Assembly: GCA_027924585.1 (NCBI GenBank)
Contig: BSBM01000372.1
Coordinates: forward strand, 10,523,001-10,587,000
Source of the DNA: Larix kaempferi
Taxonomy: Eukaryota > Streptophyta > Pinopsida > Pinales > Pinaceae
Reading direction: 5' to 3'
Length of the DNA stretch: 64,000 nucleotides
Shown here: in pieces, positions 33,564 to 46,095 of the stretch
How positions within the stretch are numbered: position 1 is the stretch's first letter
How the letters are laid out: each line of letters starts with the position of its first letter
The notes under the pieces: generated by a model
Told to the model about the DNA's origin: nothing
Database searches by the model: none
The model's input: only the letters and a program-made list of their open reading frames with translations
Made by a program: the position numbers and the translations under genes

Positions 33564-36500
33564 TAGGAGAAATAACTAATAATAAGGTGGATATTTTAGC
33601 TTTGTATGAAGGATTAAGACAACAAATAATTGGGGATTAGGAATATCATAACGATGAAGGACACGGTGATTATCATAAGCTACATGTTCTTTGAATCCAT
33701 TCCCAATAACGTTTAGCTGCCTAAGCATGTCTAAAGAGTTCAACTTATTGCAAAAACTTTTGACTCTATTTCCTTCTAATGGGTGCTCAAAAAACCAAAT
33801 TTCCGTTCCCAATCAATATGCAAATTTTTCCTCAAAATTAGGTGAAAGACATATTCAAAAATAATGGAGGGTCGATTAACCCATGCCACCTCCCATGATG
33901 TAATTAAGCCATATAATGCTTGATATGATGGTGGACAAGTGGAGTAATAAGAGTGAGGACACTCGTGGAGGAAACAACATAGCTCAATCGTTAAGGAGAT
34001 TTACCCTCCTCCACTTGATACACATCTGCATCATGGAGCTACAAATAGAGGATGTTAAGAGCTTGGAAATGGGATGACACTGTGCATGTGGAGAATTCGG
34101 AGTAGACTCCAGCATGCAAACAAGATGGCGACTTAGTGGAAAGAAGTTAAGATGCAACATACTTAGGATATAGGTAAATTGCTATTTTTCAGTGTAGTTC
34201 TAATGTTGTCTATGAGAGAAGATCCTCTAAGATTGGGTTTTTTCAAGGAACCGAGCTACTATTTGGTTTTGTCATCTGGTTGGGTGCAAATATAATGGAA
34301 GTTGGGGTCTGAATATGGATGAGAGCACTAGCATTCAAATTAATGTGCAATGTTTGAAGTTTAAGATGCCAAGTTGGGAACTTGGCACTATACAAGGGCA
34401 TATTCAAGAACTTCAAGAATGCCAGTGTCTTTTGGTTTGTAAATTAGGGATTGACAAACAAGGAAAATGCAACATGAGTAGAGGAGATATTCTATCTATA
34501 TGCCAATTTGACGAAGTATACCTAAAGGGTTGATGGTGGACTTCGTAAAATAGTAGGAAAAAATGGCTCCCAAATGAAATACCTACACACTTGAAAAATG
34601 TACCACAGCATAAAGGCACTCATGAAAACAAAACTAACAATGCAAACAATTCATCAAATGGGGTTCATGGACTCGTGTAAGAAATTGGTTCACTAGTGAA
34701 GTATTTAAACACAAGAAATAAATGACACGATGTGGAAGTGTGGAAAAAATTATGAACCCGACAATGTAGACAACATAGAAATCCAAGCTGTGAGCTCATG
34801 TATAAGCCATGTGAAAATTGGGGGCAAACCTATAAATAGTGCTCAACACAAATTTTGAAAATCATCTATGCTATTTTTAATTCATGAAAAACCTTTTTCA
34901 CTGAACCTTTCAGATTGCATAGTGGAGAATTGGATTGAGAGAATCAAGATTTGCAACCACCATAGGAGTGGGTGTAACACCCCTTGGTGTGTGGTGGTTA
35001 CTGTGCAAGATTCTAGTTTCAATTGTATGTGATGGACTCATTATGTATGTGTGGTTACTCAAGATAGAAAGGGTGAAATGATCCCTTTTTGTACATGTAC
35101 TGCTAAGAAAATATTATTAATCGGACCATTATATTCATTATGGATGCTTCCCTCCATACTAACTATTATTATTAATGATAGGTCAAGTTCTACCCAATGC
35201 TTATGAGTATCTCCCTTGGTAAATAGAGGATTGGTGTTCCTTAAGGAATGGTTGTAGATGAATTGCATATACTTACTTAATGATTATCTTGAATTATACC
35301 TTGATTTCATCCCCTCATTAATATTGTTAAGCATTTACATTATGTGACTCCCCTAATATGATACTAATGCTCCTTTGCATGGTTACTTATGTGTAGAAAC
35401 GACATGCTTTATGATGATAGTTAGGAGATGGGGTTTGGGAATCCTCATCCCCTGGATGGTCAATTGTTTGATATTTACTTGGAGTTATACATATGTATGG
35501 ATTGATAACTATACCCTTAATGGCTTATGTTCAGTAATGTATGTTTGATGTGTTGTTAGATTACTTAAGTTGAGATGATGTCCTTTATATTGCATGATGC
35601 TATACATTTGTTATACTATTGGAAAAGGATAACCTACTATAGCTTGAGAATTGATGGAAAGATAGGGAAACGCATGCAAGGGAAAGGCTCATGTTTCAAT
35701 AAGGTGAACCATTGATCCTAGTGCTCAGGAAGCCTATGAAATGGGAAAACACTGTGAAAATGATTATTAAAATCAACTTGGGTCAAAAACCAAAAGGGTG
35801 AGAGTTGTAATTCTCTTTTTACCTACTTCTAAACACTTTTAAATCCATTCATTATCAGCAATTCTTACTTGCATGAACTAGTAAGGGAAAAGGGAAGAAC
35901 AAAAGCCAACTTTGAAGATTTTGTTATACTTGAGAGATATTTCAAAATAAGTCACACCCCTTGTAAATACCTCGACTGGATCATGAGGAAATGCTTTGAT
36001 ATTTAACCATTATTGTAGAAGAGCATGCTATTTGAATTCTATACTTTATAGAGTATATTATTGTTTTATATAATTTGGTCTAAGTGGTCTAATATGTAAT
36101 ACCCATTAATGGGGTACTAAGGCTTAGTTTGTGCCTGGCTACTTGTATTATTCTTTCCAATATCTCGGGACACCATTGTCAAGTGTGATTTTGTGCACTA
36201 GGTGAAAGGGTGGTATTAAGATCCTTGTGGAGGGTGCCACTATTGAGTGTGGTTGCAACAACCAAGGGAAAGGGTGGTGGTAAGACCCATAGAAATCATG
36301 CATTAAGGGGTTTGGGAGTATTGTAGAATAATATCCTCTCCACAACATTGAGGTTGATTATATAGGAGTCTAATATGTGGTAGTTGTTTGGAAATTGGGT
36401 GAGTTATTTGTAGATGGAACCATTGTCGAATATGTTGATGGAAACTACGGGTATTTACTGGGATCAAGAGTGATAATAAGATACTTGCAACTCATAACCT

Positions 36501-37632
36501 TGTGAGGTGCAGGAATGATTGTCACTTTCCACATTCTCCATTGCCACAACAATAAAAAATTTACTCTATGGTTCCATTCAGAGAACCTGGGGCAAATCTC
36601 AACTTGGGGCATAAAATCTATTGCGTGAAATTTTAAATGTAATGATAGTAAGTAACCCATCACTTGAACTTGATTGTGTAAAATGATTTTGACATATTGG
36701 ATATGATGATGAAGAATTGAATAATTGTGGCTATTAACTGAGTGGAACAATTCATCGTTGGTTGAACCATTCATTTACAGTGGGTCATTACTTGTATGAT
36801 CATATGGATAATTAATGGTGCATATATAGTTTACTTTTTGTCTTTTGAACTTTGTAAGCTTTGTGTTTTCTAAATGATTGATATGATTAATATGTTAAAA
36901 TCTATATCTTGATATAATGATCATGTAGTCATTTGTTATGAGGAGATAGTTGTAAGCATGATATATAACATTTAATTTCTGATTACAATGTTTAATTGAG
37001 ATAACACTTTATGAACTTGATTCAAAGATGAAAACCAAGGCTAATATGATCCTAAAGATATAGATTGAATGTGTGCATAAGCAACATGCATATGAATTAA
37101 TGGATTATTAATGACTTGATCTGCTATTACATAGAATGTGCTATTGTGTGATGATGTTTAAGTTTGAACTCTAAATTATTGATTTTGCATTGGGCCAACT
37201 ATTCAAATTCTAATGTTATTTAACATGATGCTTATATAGTTCAAAACATGTTGATCTATAAAGAAGTATCTTATATATGTTTACATAACAATATTAGGCC
37301 AAATTTATGTGCAAAGATTGGAGTAAATGTGAGGCCCTATATTTCTTGTAGGCTTTATATATAACAATGATGTCTATATTTGGTTCGCTTGATGTCTTGT
37401 TTTATTATGACTTGAAAATTGATGATGTATGTGTGCATGCATGTGTGTGTGTGGACATGTGCATACATGTGATACGTGTGATTAATATATCATAATGAGA
37501 TGTTATCTATAATCATGGTTGGAAAACTCATGAGAATGCATGGATTATAACACTATTAGCAATGTAACACAAAAATCAATTATGGAATGAAATTAATAAT
37601 AGAATTTAATATTGATTGTTTCTTTTTTTCAG
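33564..37632. other. Long spacer or intron upstream of an acidic exon
   Basis: Several frames of 60-110 codons occur (for example 33576-33812 minus, 34315-34533 plus and 36445-36774 minus), none with a recognised domain. The right end is a strong 3' splice site (gtttctttttttcag, to 37632). Part of this may therefore be an intron of a plus-strand gene whose other exons I cannot identify. Confidence 0.35.
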
Positions 37633-37800
37633 AACACCGTTGAAGATGATCACATGGATGTTGATCTAGACTATGCTGACATTAGACAAGAGAAACAAGT
37701 CGTTGATGCTAATGATGGATCTAAAGAAGAAGATGATGAAGATGATATTGAGGTTGATGGAAATGACAAGGATGATGACGATGGTGGTGGTAGCCAATGA
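37633..37800 (+). CDS. Candidate terminal exon with acidic tail
   Basis: Following a textbook acceptor (tttctttttttcag) the frame reads NTVEDDHMDVDLDYADIRQE, then KQVVDANDGSKEEDDEDDIE and DGNDKDDDDGGGSQ, with TGA at 37798-37800. The exon is 168 bp and very rich in Asp/Glu, as in C-terminal tails of nuclear or chromatin-associated proteins and some plant hAT-type transposases. No upstream exon was recognised, so the parent gene is unknown. Confidence 0.4.
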   Translation, partial: NTVEDDHMDVDLDYADIRQEKQVVDANDGSKEEDDEDDIEVDGNDKDDDDGGGSQ

Positions 37801-38003
37801 TGTTGCTCATGAGCATGCCAATGTTTATTACTTTCTCCACGATTATGGACATATATTGTAGCTTTTTTGGAGATCCAAATTCATATTACATTTTTTATCA
37901 TATTGACTTGTATCATGGATTGTTGTCGACATATAAATTTGATCACCCTTGATCATTTTAATTTTGTATATATGGATATCATAAAACTTATTTCTTGTGA
38001 TAT

Positions 38004-38005
38004 TG

Positions 38006-38053
<48 letters not shown>
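38004..38053. repeat. (CT)n(TA)n compound microsatellite
   Basis: About 13 CT units are followed by about 12 TA units. Confidence 0.9.
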
Positions 38054-38419
38054 GACTTGTTATTTTTACATTACTATAGTAATCTCCATGACATGTTATT
38101 GATCTAATGATATATTTCACTTTCACTTTTCCTGATGAATGATAATGATGATGTTATCAGTATTATCTTGTTAATTTATATATATTGAAAAGTTGTCAAT
38201 GATTTTTTTGTAGAATTAATAAGTTTGATGATATTACTTCTTTGGATGAATGTTGTCCATTTGCCTTAATTTTTTTCATAAATGTTATGCTATAAATTTC
38301 AATTGTGATATCTTCTTCCATATTTAACTCATTATGTAATTTGACAACTGTGAAGTTAATGAAATATGAGAATTATTGAAATCAATGAAATAATTATATC
38401 TAGTATAGGGGGTCATAAC

Positions 38420-38935
38420 AAAGAAGCAAAACTAGTTCACATTGTAAACAAGAAGCAAAATGTGGCGCTAAAGTGGAACAAAATATCGACACAAAAGTGG
38501 ATGCAAATGTAGGCACTAAATAGGAAGCCATATGTGGTGCTAATGAGGCAAAACAATCAAGAGATAAAATGGAACCAAAACTGGCATAAATGGAGATGCA
38601 ATATTGGACACAACACTTGGCACTAACTAGGAAGCCAAATTTGGTGTTATTATAGACGCAACACTAGAAGCCAAAAAAGAAAGAAAAAATAGATGCTAAA
38701 AAGGAATCAAAACTAGGCACTAAATGATAAGCTAAAAGTGGCATTAATTTGGAGGCAAAATAGGAAGCAAACCTAGGTGCTAAATTGGAAGCAACAATAG
38801 ATACTAAATTGGAAGTGAAATGTGGCACTCTAGAGGAAGCAAAAATGGATTCCAAACTAGATGCTAACGAGTTTGTTAAAATTGGTGCTAATGTGGAAGC
38901 TAATATTGGCAGTATGTGGAAGTAAACATGGACGC
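38420..38935 (+). repeat. Degenerate 24-bp repeat field
   Basis: Motifs such as 'ggcactaaa(t/c)(t)aggaagc' recur with a spacing near 24 bp. Read on the plus strand, parts give eight-residue repeats rich in Lys, Glu, Ala and Gly (LGAKLEAT, IDTKLEVK, MDSKLDAN, EFVKIGAN). TAG/TAA codons and frame changes interrupt. It resembles a decayed coding repeat, as in LEA-type hydrophilic proteins, but could equally be a plain minisatellite. Confidence 0.6.
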
Positions 38936-38939
38936 CTAA

Positions 38940-39438
38940 CTAGGCATTCAAATGGAGGCCACTCTTGATGAAAATGCAGGAACCAAATATGTCACTACAA
39001 TGGAATCCAAACATGGCACTAATGTGGTGATCTAGGAGGATCCTCATTGGTCAAAAAGTGGTTAGAAATTTACAGTCTTAAAATTGGAAACATACAACAC
39101 CATTGCAAAGAGCTCATTGATATTCCCAGCGACATTCCTTTTGCCTCAATCGGAGCTAGTATGGAAAATCTATGGCCGATGGACGTTGAATAAATCCAAG
39201 CACAGTGTTGACACATGGACCAATCACATGTTGACATGTGGTCCAATTAAAACATGACAAGTGGCAAGCTTGAGCTCCAATTCCATGACAAGTGGCATCA
39301 TGTGGCAAGGTGAAAAAGTGTGAATTTATTTTAAGTTTTAATATTTTAAATATTAAAAAGAGGAATGAATTAAATCTTGCCCTAATTATATGGAAATGCA
39401 CCACCTAAATACTTGGAAACCATATCCTAAAATTTAAG
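38940..39438 (+). mobile_element. Probable left part of an interrupted LTR
   Basis: The DNA left of the 39439 insertion should be continuous with 53274 onward, where an LTR end and primer site follow. I infer that the 5' portion of that LTR lies here, possibly starting near 39208 (tgttgacacatgg). The start is not defined, as no second copy is available. It ends TTAAG (39434-39438), against TTAGG on the other side. Confidence 0.4.
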
Positions 39439-41120
39439 TGTTGGCTTAAACTGACCCAGAGGTTTTCAACTAGACCCAGGTTCTTTGCGGTTCTCCCTTT
39501 GACCAACAAAACCCCTTCACACCGGCCCTTTCGGCAACAACCTGCGAGCAGGTTGAGGTCTCACCCGAGGTGTGTCTTTATAGGGTACTGCGGAATCAGG
39601 TTTCCACAGTAAATGATGAGTGGTTTATCTAAACAGGCTATGCAGTGCAGGATAGAAGGACGGCGCTGCGGGAAGAGTGATACGGTACGCAACAGGATCT
39701 ATGCTACGAACAGTACCGCGTGGTGCAGGCAACACTACGGGATGCACCGAGGGTTTCTTATTGCTGCGAATCTTCTACTGGAACTGTGAACTACCCACAA
39801 TTATCCTCTACTTGGAAAATCTCGAAAACATTAAGGCATTGAAATGAATATCATTCATCCATTCATTCAAGCACTTACAGGCTATCTTTCTAGCATTCGT
39901 CAAGAACTTGGATTGTTAGAACATGAAATGAAATAATAAACATGATTAACTGTGTTGCATTCCTTCACTGTGTTTTAAGAAAGTAATTATACTTAAGTGA
40001 CTGATTCACGACCTTAACATAGACTTGAAATGTTCACCATTCATCTGCTTCCGCGGAACGTAGCATATCATTCCCAAACTTCTCCTATTGGTGAATGCAT
40101 ATCAAAGTTCTCATATTACAACGTGCAAGGAAACATTCAAGCATTCATTCTACAGAAAATGCAGACAGTCATTCATTCATAAACATTATCACATAACACA
40201 AGATTTAACGTGGTTCACTTCCCCGGATGGAAAGCTACGTCCACAAGAACGGTTGGTAATATATTTCTTTCAAAAGGGATGGGGCAACCGTTCTTAGTCT
40301 GCACACTCACCTGCAGACTCTTCCTTCTCTCGGCTAGGTCTTTGCGCACACAGCTCAAAGTGATCTTACAATACAAAAAGGTTATCTCCTTACGTTCTCA
40401 GCAACAACAAAAAGACTTAACAATAATCCAAAGAGAACAACCCCCAAAGCTAGAACCCTCATCCCATACAAAATGTCTTCTTAAATAGATCATGCCCGAA
40501 GTTCATGTCTATACAATGTCGAAGACCTAAAAACCCAAAACCCTAAGGGTTTCCAAAACTGCACTGGTTTTCCAAACTGGCTTGCTGGCTCCTGGTAGTG
40601 TCTGCTTGATCATGGTGGATCTCCACGTCCTCATTCTGTCACTATTGGCCTTCCTGCCACATGTGTTCCTGTAGGTTGCTTCTGCCGAACCGTTTCTCCC
40701 TAACGGTTTTACCTTCTGCGTGTGCCAAACGTCACTTTCCTTTACAACCCATGCGTGGTCGCCTTCCTATTTTGCCTACGCCTGCCACTCGGCAATCCTG
40801 AAGTATCTTTCCAAAAATGGCTGCTACTGGTCGAGCCGGTAACTACACTTGATATTTGTCCAGCACACCGCTTTGCTGGCTCCACGTGGCCTCCTAACTC
40901 CGCAGCACTGCTTCTACGCAGTACTGATCTTTGTATCACGGCCAACACTTCGACACTACGCGCAACTCCGTAGTCTGGTCAAAAGTTGGATGCTGCGCAC
41001 AACTTCGCAACATCCTCAATACTTAGCCAAAATTGTGTTTCTGAGCTGCGCTCAGCTCATCTTTCCCTGCTTGCCTCAAAAAGGTGCTTCCCAAAACTTT
41101 AACTCAACCTGGGCCCAACA
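39439..41120 (-). repeat. 3' LTR of the 13.8-kb element
   Basis: 1682 bp, TGTTGG...CCAACA. It matches 51567-53273 along its length. Many differences are C/T or G/A changes, often at former CG sites (for example gcggtt against ttggtt near 39488/51616). Frames such as 40849-41415 are not genes. Confidence 0.92.
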
Positions 41121-41131
41121 TGCCCCTAACA
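41121..41131 (-). promoter_or_regulatory. Polypurine tract
   Basis: On the minus strand, gttaggggca lies directly before the 3' LTR start (TGTTGGGCCC). It is the expected plus-strand primer site. Confidence 0.65.
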
Positions 41132-44033
41132 CTTACATGTGGCTCATCGCCGAGCCACTGATTGTTTTAGCTGTCTCACTCTGCGTCGCAACCAGTGGGA
41201 CGAACTTGGCCGTGAACTCGTCATATGTACCGGACAACTGCACCACTACTTCTCTTGTATCCTCCTCAACCTGTTTAATTGCCTCAAGCAGTGTTGGATT
41301 TATTTCTTGTCCAATTTGGTCTTGTACCTACTCCTGGTTATCGCGTAGTTCTATTAACTTATCTTCAATCTACTGCGACACCGCCATGGCATTCTCCAGG
41401 AGCTGCTGCAACTGATTATCCATCTCAGTCTCTTTTTGTCATAATTCATGTACTTCTTTCTTCAAGCTGGATATCTCCTTATATCTCGGCAACCTTTCTC
41501 TAGGTGGTAGAGCTTTCACCTCTGCGTTCAACTTGTCCAGTGTGGTCTATTTTTCTTGTACTGCGGTCTTGACCTGTAGCAATCCTTGATCCTCTTCAAG
41601 GGTCGCGATTGCCTGTGAAACCCTATCTAGGAGATATTAGCACTTAGCCATCTCACTTGTGATGCTTTTCAAGGCGGCGCTGACTGCTTGCTCTCTGACC
41701 TGCTGTTCGTTTAATGGCACCTGCTTATTTAGCTTCTCCTTCAGTGTAGCAATATTGGCCTCATAGTAAATTTATTTGTCCTGCATCTCCGAATGCAAGG
41801 ATCTCACCTTATCTCTGATCCTCAGAACTGTGTCTGCAGGATCATCCTGGATTTCTATGACTTTAATATCCTTGGCCACATTGGATATGGTGGTCTCCAA
41901 ATTCTGTCGGCGGTCCTGCTTGTTGCGTAGCTGTACTTCTGCCTTCTGCTGAATTTGTCTGTTTGCTGCGGTGAGTTCTGCCTGTAACTTCATCGCTTCA
42001 ACTGTCCGTTCATGCATCTCCTCCACGATCTGCATGTGGATGAAGTGCAATCCTGGCAAAGGGATTTTGGCCAAGTGGAGCTCTACCCTCTCGACTCCCT
42101 TTGTGTCCAAGGCCACTTGCTCTGCTATTGGCAACGCAATAGCCAATGGGTCCACATGGACAATCCTAGTCTTCGACGACAGCGTTATTGCTAGCTGCTG
42201 GCTTCCTTGCTGCGAGGTTCCTACCGACCTCCTTTCATCCCCTTCTTCCTACAGCACAATAAGGCTTTTCTAGACATCGTCCATTTTCTTTATTAGGCCT
42301 TGCATTGCGAGCCTCATCTGGTGCAGGTCATCGTGGATGATCTTGTCCTTCTTTTCTTTAGCCACCATCAGCTCCTTCATCTGCTCTGAGATTGTTTCGG
42401 CTATCATCTCATAGTCATCATCGTTGAGGACTACCTCTGATTGAAGCTTTTTAGCCTTCACCTTTTTCCTCAACTTTGGCTTCTCCGAAGTCTCAGCTTC
42501 TTTTCTCTTCCCTATTTCTTCAATGATTGGGCATGAGAGCGGGATCGGCTCATCTTCTGCTGAATCTGTCTCCACACCCATTACCTCTACGTGAAATTTT
42601 GCTGGCCAATCTTTCATGAGGTCCTCAATATCCTACTCGTACTTGTTATACTTTCCTGGGAACCACTCCGGTTTCCTCGTTTGTGCTTTCAGCAATATGA
42701 ATATACATTTCATATCCGCCTCAAAGTCGATGATGCGGATATACTTCGCCGTGACCTGCTTTGTGATGTGGGGTGTCTTCGTGATTGCGTCGCGCAGCTG
42801 CATATAGTATTGGTAAAAGACTTCTGTGGTTGCATGCTGGCATTCGGGATTTTTGTTTTCCTAGAGGTTGATGAACTTAAACCCTCTAGGATCCTTGGGA
42901 TCCATAATGACGCTTGCATAATCTCGCGGTTCCTTCCATATGCACAAATCGATCAGGACAATGAGCCAGGTGAAATGGAACTGGCTGCCATTCACCTGGG
43001 TGTCGTTGAGTTCTTCAAAGAACTCATTCAACAGAAACTAAAACCAATTGAAGCTCTGGCCTTCGGCTGCTGCGGCACCAAGGAGTATTGTGCCCGAAGG
43101 CACCTCCGAAGGTCTAGCTGTTTTGAGCATCTTGCCTGTGAGAAACTACATTACAAATATTGTTGATCGGTCCTCTATGTCTTTTGTCGGGAATCCTCTT
43201 TTTCCCTTTACCACTAAGTGGGTGTTCTTCATCTTCTCAACAGCCTCTTTTTCTTTGCTCTTCCCCTAGAAGAAATGCTTCGGATCCTTACCGCGCTTGC
43301 TTAGTCTAGTAATATGGTGGATCAAATCAATATTAATATCCACGTTTCTATCCAGCCATAGATAACTTTGATGGATTCGCACCATGAGTGTGAGAACCAC
43401 AATATTCAGTTCTGGGGACCAGTCAAAATGTGGTAATATTAACAAGTTCAGTAGCCCTGACTGAACGACAGGTGCTAACCAACTGTCAGCTACCAAGTTC
43501 AGAGTTCCCTTGGCGTCCTTTTTCCAGCACATATACTGGTCTGGTTGAAAATCCGGGTATTTGGGAACATTTGGCTCATCTTTCTTCATTCCCAAGAGGT
43601 GATAATCCTCCCATTTACAATCTGCTATCTTTCCCAGCAGATTCTTACCAATGCTTACGTGCTTTGACATAGGTGACAGCGGGATATCATATCTCGCATT
43701 CTTGAGCAATTTAAACACAGGGGCAATCAGTGCCCACGGAGAGATGTATTCAGGTGTCATCTTTAGAGATTTTGTCTGAAAGGCTGGTGCTTTCTATGCT
43801 GAGGATCCCAACTTTATGATATTGGATCGAGGTGCCGTTACCACTTTTCCCTTATCTTTTGGTTTTTCCTGCATCGTGGGATTAATTCTTGGTGATCTGC
43901 GGAATCCTTCTCCTTGTTCTACGGCTACCTTCTTAACTGGAGTTTTCATTAACTGCTGAATCCCTCCTTGCTGAAAGATCCTCAGCGCTTCTTCAAGGGT
44001 CAGCTCTTCTTCTCTAAAGGGAGGTTCAGACAT
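41132..44033 (-). pseudogene. Extra ORF downstream of integrase (about 970 codons)
   Basis: One reading frame runs from ATG at 44033 to a stop at about 41132, broken almost only by TAG (for example 43794, 43266, about 43147, 42270 and 41638) and a TAA at 41772. The N-terminus is MSEPPFREEELTLEEALRIF. A globular helical domain follows, with YISPWALIAPVFKLLKNARY, then WLAPVVQSGLLNLLILPHFD, then QFHFTWLIVLICAYGRN. The distal half is long coiled-coil (for example MHERTVEAMKLQAELTAANR, then SSLKKEVHEL). Comparable ORFs of unknown function occur after integrase in some Tat/Athila elements. No signal peptide or membrane anchor is evident, so an envelope role is not supported. Confidence 0.75.
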
Positions 44034-44672
44034 TCATAAATGAGGTAGCGGCTAAGGCAGACAGACTACAGATGGCTACTAGCTCAGAGAGGTTAATCGT
44101 AAGAAAATTCTAAGTGCTTGGTAATGCCTGCAAGTCTCCCAACGGTGTTATTTATAGGCGTAGCAAACCCTCTCCCGTGCCCTTCAATGGCTAGATAGCA
44201 TTTAATGTGGTGCCCATTGGTGAATTTGAGCGGATCCTTCGGTCTTTTCTATCGTCAGCATGCTCAGAACGGCTATCTTTTCTTTAAATGCTGAAGCGGT
44301 TGGTGCAACGATCATCTAATGGCTATTTTTTTGAAAATCCATGCAACGGCTATATTTCTCTGAGTGTTGCACCGAACTACGCGGCAAGCCATCTGTAACC
44401 CTGCGCGGATACTTCGCAGTACCAAAAATTTCCAACTACGCGGCTACTTCGCAGTGCCAAAAATTTCCAACTGCGCAGCGTCCACTCTATCTATTTTTCT
44501 TCTTCCCTTTTTTTTTTTTTTTTCCTTTCCGCGCAGCTTCAATAGTGTTACGCGGTGCATAGATCATTCTTCTTATCATACCTTTTTCTCTTTATCATAC
44601 ATGTATAGACTCCTTTACATTTCTAGTGTCCACTTTCAACTGTACTTGACACTTAGAACTTCCTTCCTTGGT
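44034..44672 (-). other. Spacer between pol and extra ORF, with internal purine run
   Basis: A purine run of about 33 bases on the minus strand (44494-44528, mostly A) lies inside. A 33-bp motif is duplicated next to it (aaaaatttccaactacgcgg near 44427, aaaaatttccaactgcgcag near 44460). This would be the place for an internal promoter or a second polypurine tract serving the extra ORF. That role is inferred. Confidence 0.5.
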
Positions 44673-46095
44673 TCATTATTCAGGGTTCTGCGAAGCAGTG
44701 CTATCATGGTATAGCTTTAGCCTGCTTCCATTTATCAAAGTTGGCAAGGTATCACCAGCTAAATTGGCTAACTGGACTGCACCAGTGTTAGTAACATTCA
44801 TCACAGTATATGGGCCAAGCCAATGTATCTTAAATTTACCAGGGAATTTCATGAATTTGCTATCATACAGGAGGACTAGATCACCTACTTGAAAACACTT
44901 GTTCTTTATATGGCGATCATGTTATGCTTTCTCGCGGTCCTTCTGAGCTTGCTGGTGGAAGCCTGCGATGAAGCGATCTTCCTCCAAGCCTAGTAAATGT
45001 AGTAATATTTCTTCTAGAGCTTCGCAGTCTTCCATCCCTGTAAATGCAACGATTCTCAAACTAGGGACAATATATTCCATAGGCATTATAGCCGCTTTCC
45101 CATAAACCAACCGAAAGGGTGTCTGTCCTGTCAATTTCTTGCATGTGGTCCTGTATGCCCATAGCACAGATGAGATGCACAAATCCCAATCATCTCTATT
45201 TACATTGCACACCTTAGTGAGTGCATTTTCCAATATTTTATTGAAAGCCTCTACAGTACCATTCACCTGTGGATGGTATGGAGTACTGCGCTGATGACGA
45301 ATGTGGAATTCCTCTATAAGTGCCTCAATCGTCTTGTTCAGAAAGAGTGTACCTTAGTCACTCATCAAAATCTTCAGACAGCCAAATCTGGTAAGTAATT
45401 CTTCAAAAATAAACTGCGCAGTAGTACTGGCGCTGCAGTCCTTAACTGGTTTTGCTTCCGCCCATCTGGTGAGGTAATCCGTAGCAATAATAATATACCT
45501 TGCACCCGTTCTTTTTCCTAGTGTGTTTATAGGACTCACAAAGTCTATTGCCCATTTTTCAAATGGCTACAGTGTCAACTGTGGATTTAATGGCATCTCA
45601 TATCGGCGTGATGGTTTTCCTGTCCTCTGACAGACATCACAGTTCCTGCAATGTTCTTTGGCATCTTTATGGATTGTAGGCCACCATAGCCCTGCGCGCA
45701 GTAGCCCTTCCTGCATAGTGACCTCCCACGATTCCTGAGTGTGCATCGGCTAGAATAAATGGCTTCTCATGATCGAGTATGCACCTGCGCAGGACTTCAT
45801 CCGGCCCAAGTTTGTATAACTGACCTGCAATTATAGTGAAGTCCACGGCGCGCACCACTAGCTGTTTTTTCTGCTGGACCAAGAATTCCTGGGGTGCCAA
45901 CCTTGTGGTTAGGAAGTCAATGATATCCTTGTAATAATCATCGGCAACCTGTATACTAAATAACTGCGCATCAGGTAGATTGTCTTCAATATTCGTCGGC
46001 TCCTCTCCTGACTCGATCCTTGACAGATGATCAGGTCCCAAGTTCAGTCTACCTGGCTTGACAATAATTTCAAAGTCATATTCCTGGAACAGCAA
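44673..46095 (-). pseudogene. RNase H end and integrase
   Basis: The frame starts LFQEYDFEIIVKPGRLN and GPDHLSRIESGEEP (end of RNase H/tether). It then shows the integrase zinc region (KEHCRNCDVCQRTGK, about 45615-45660) and the catalytic core. First D is in [17 protein letters not shown] (about 45487), second D in LKILMSD (45354-45375), and E in [16 protein letters not shown] (about 45240). Integrase inserts the cDNA into the genome. The C-terminal end, DLVLLYDSKFMKFPGKFKIH, then WLGPYTVMNV and NGSRLKLYHDS, stops at about 44673. Breaks: frameshifts near 46120 and 45690, and TAG at 45570 and 45354. Confidence 0.88.

Noticed and set aside
40849-41415. 188-codon plus-strand ORF across the 3' LTR border
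   Set aside because: It crosses from LTR into the extra ORF's antisense strand. The partner LTR breaks the frame and no family resemblance is seen.
42591-43166. 191-codon plus-strand ORF
   Set aside because: It lies antisense to the extra ORF of the 13.8-kb element and shows no domain. Its composition follows from the opposite coding strand.
41132-44033. Envelope-like gene in the post-integrase ORF
   Set aside because: No signal peptide, transmembrane span or cysteine pattern is seen. The distal half is coiled coil and hydrophilic.
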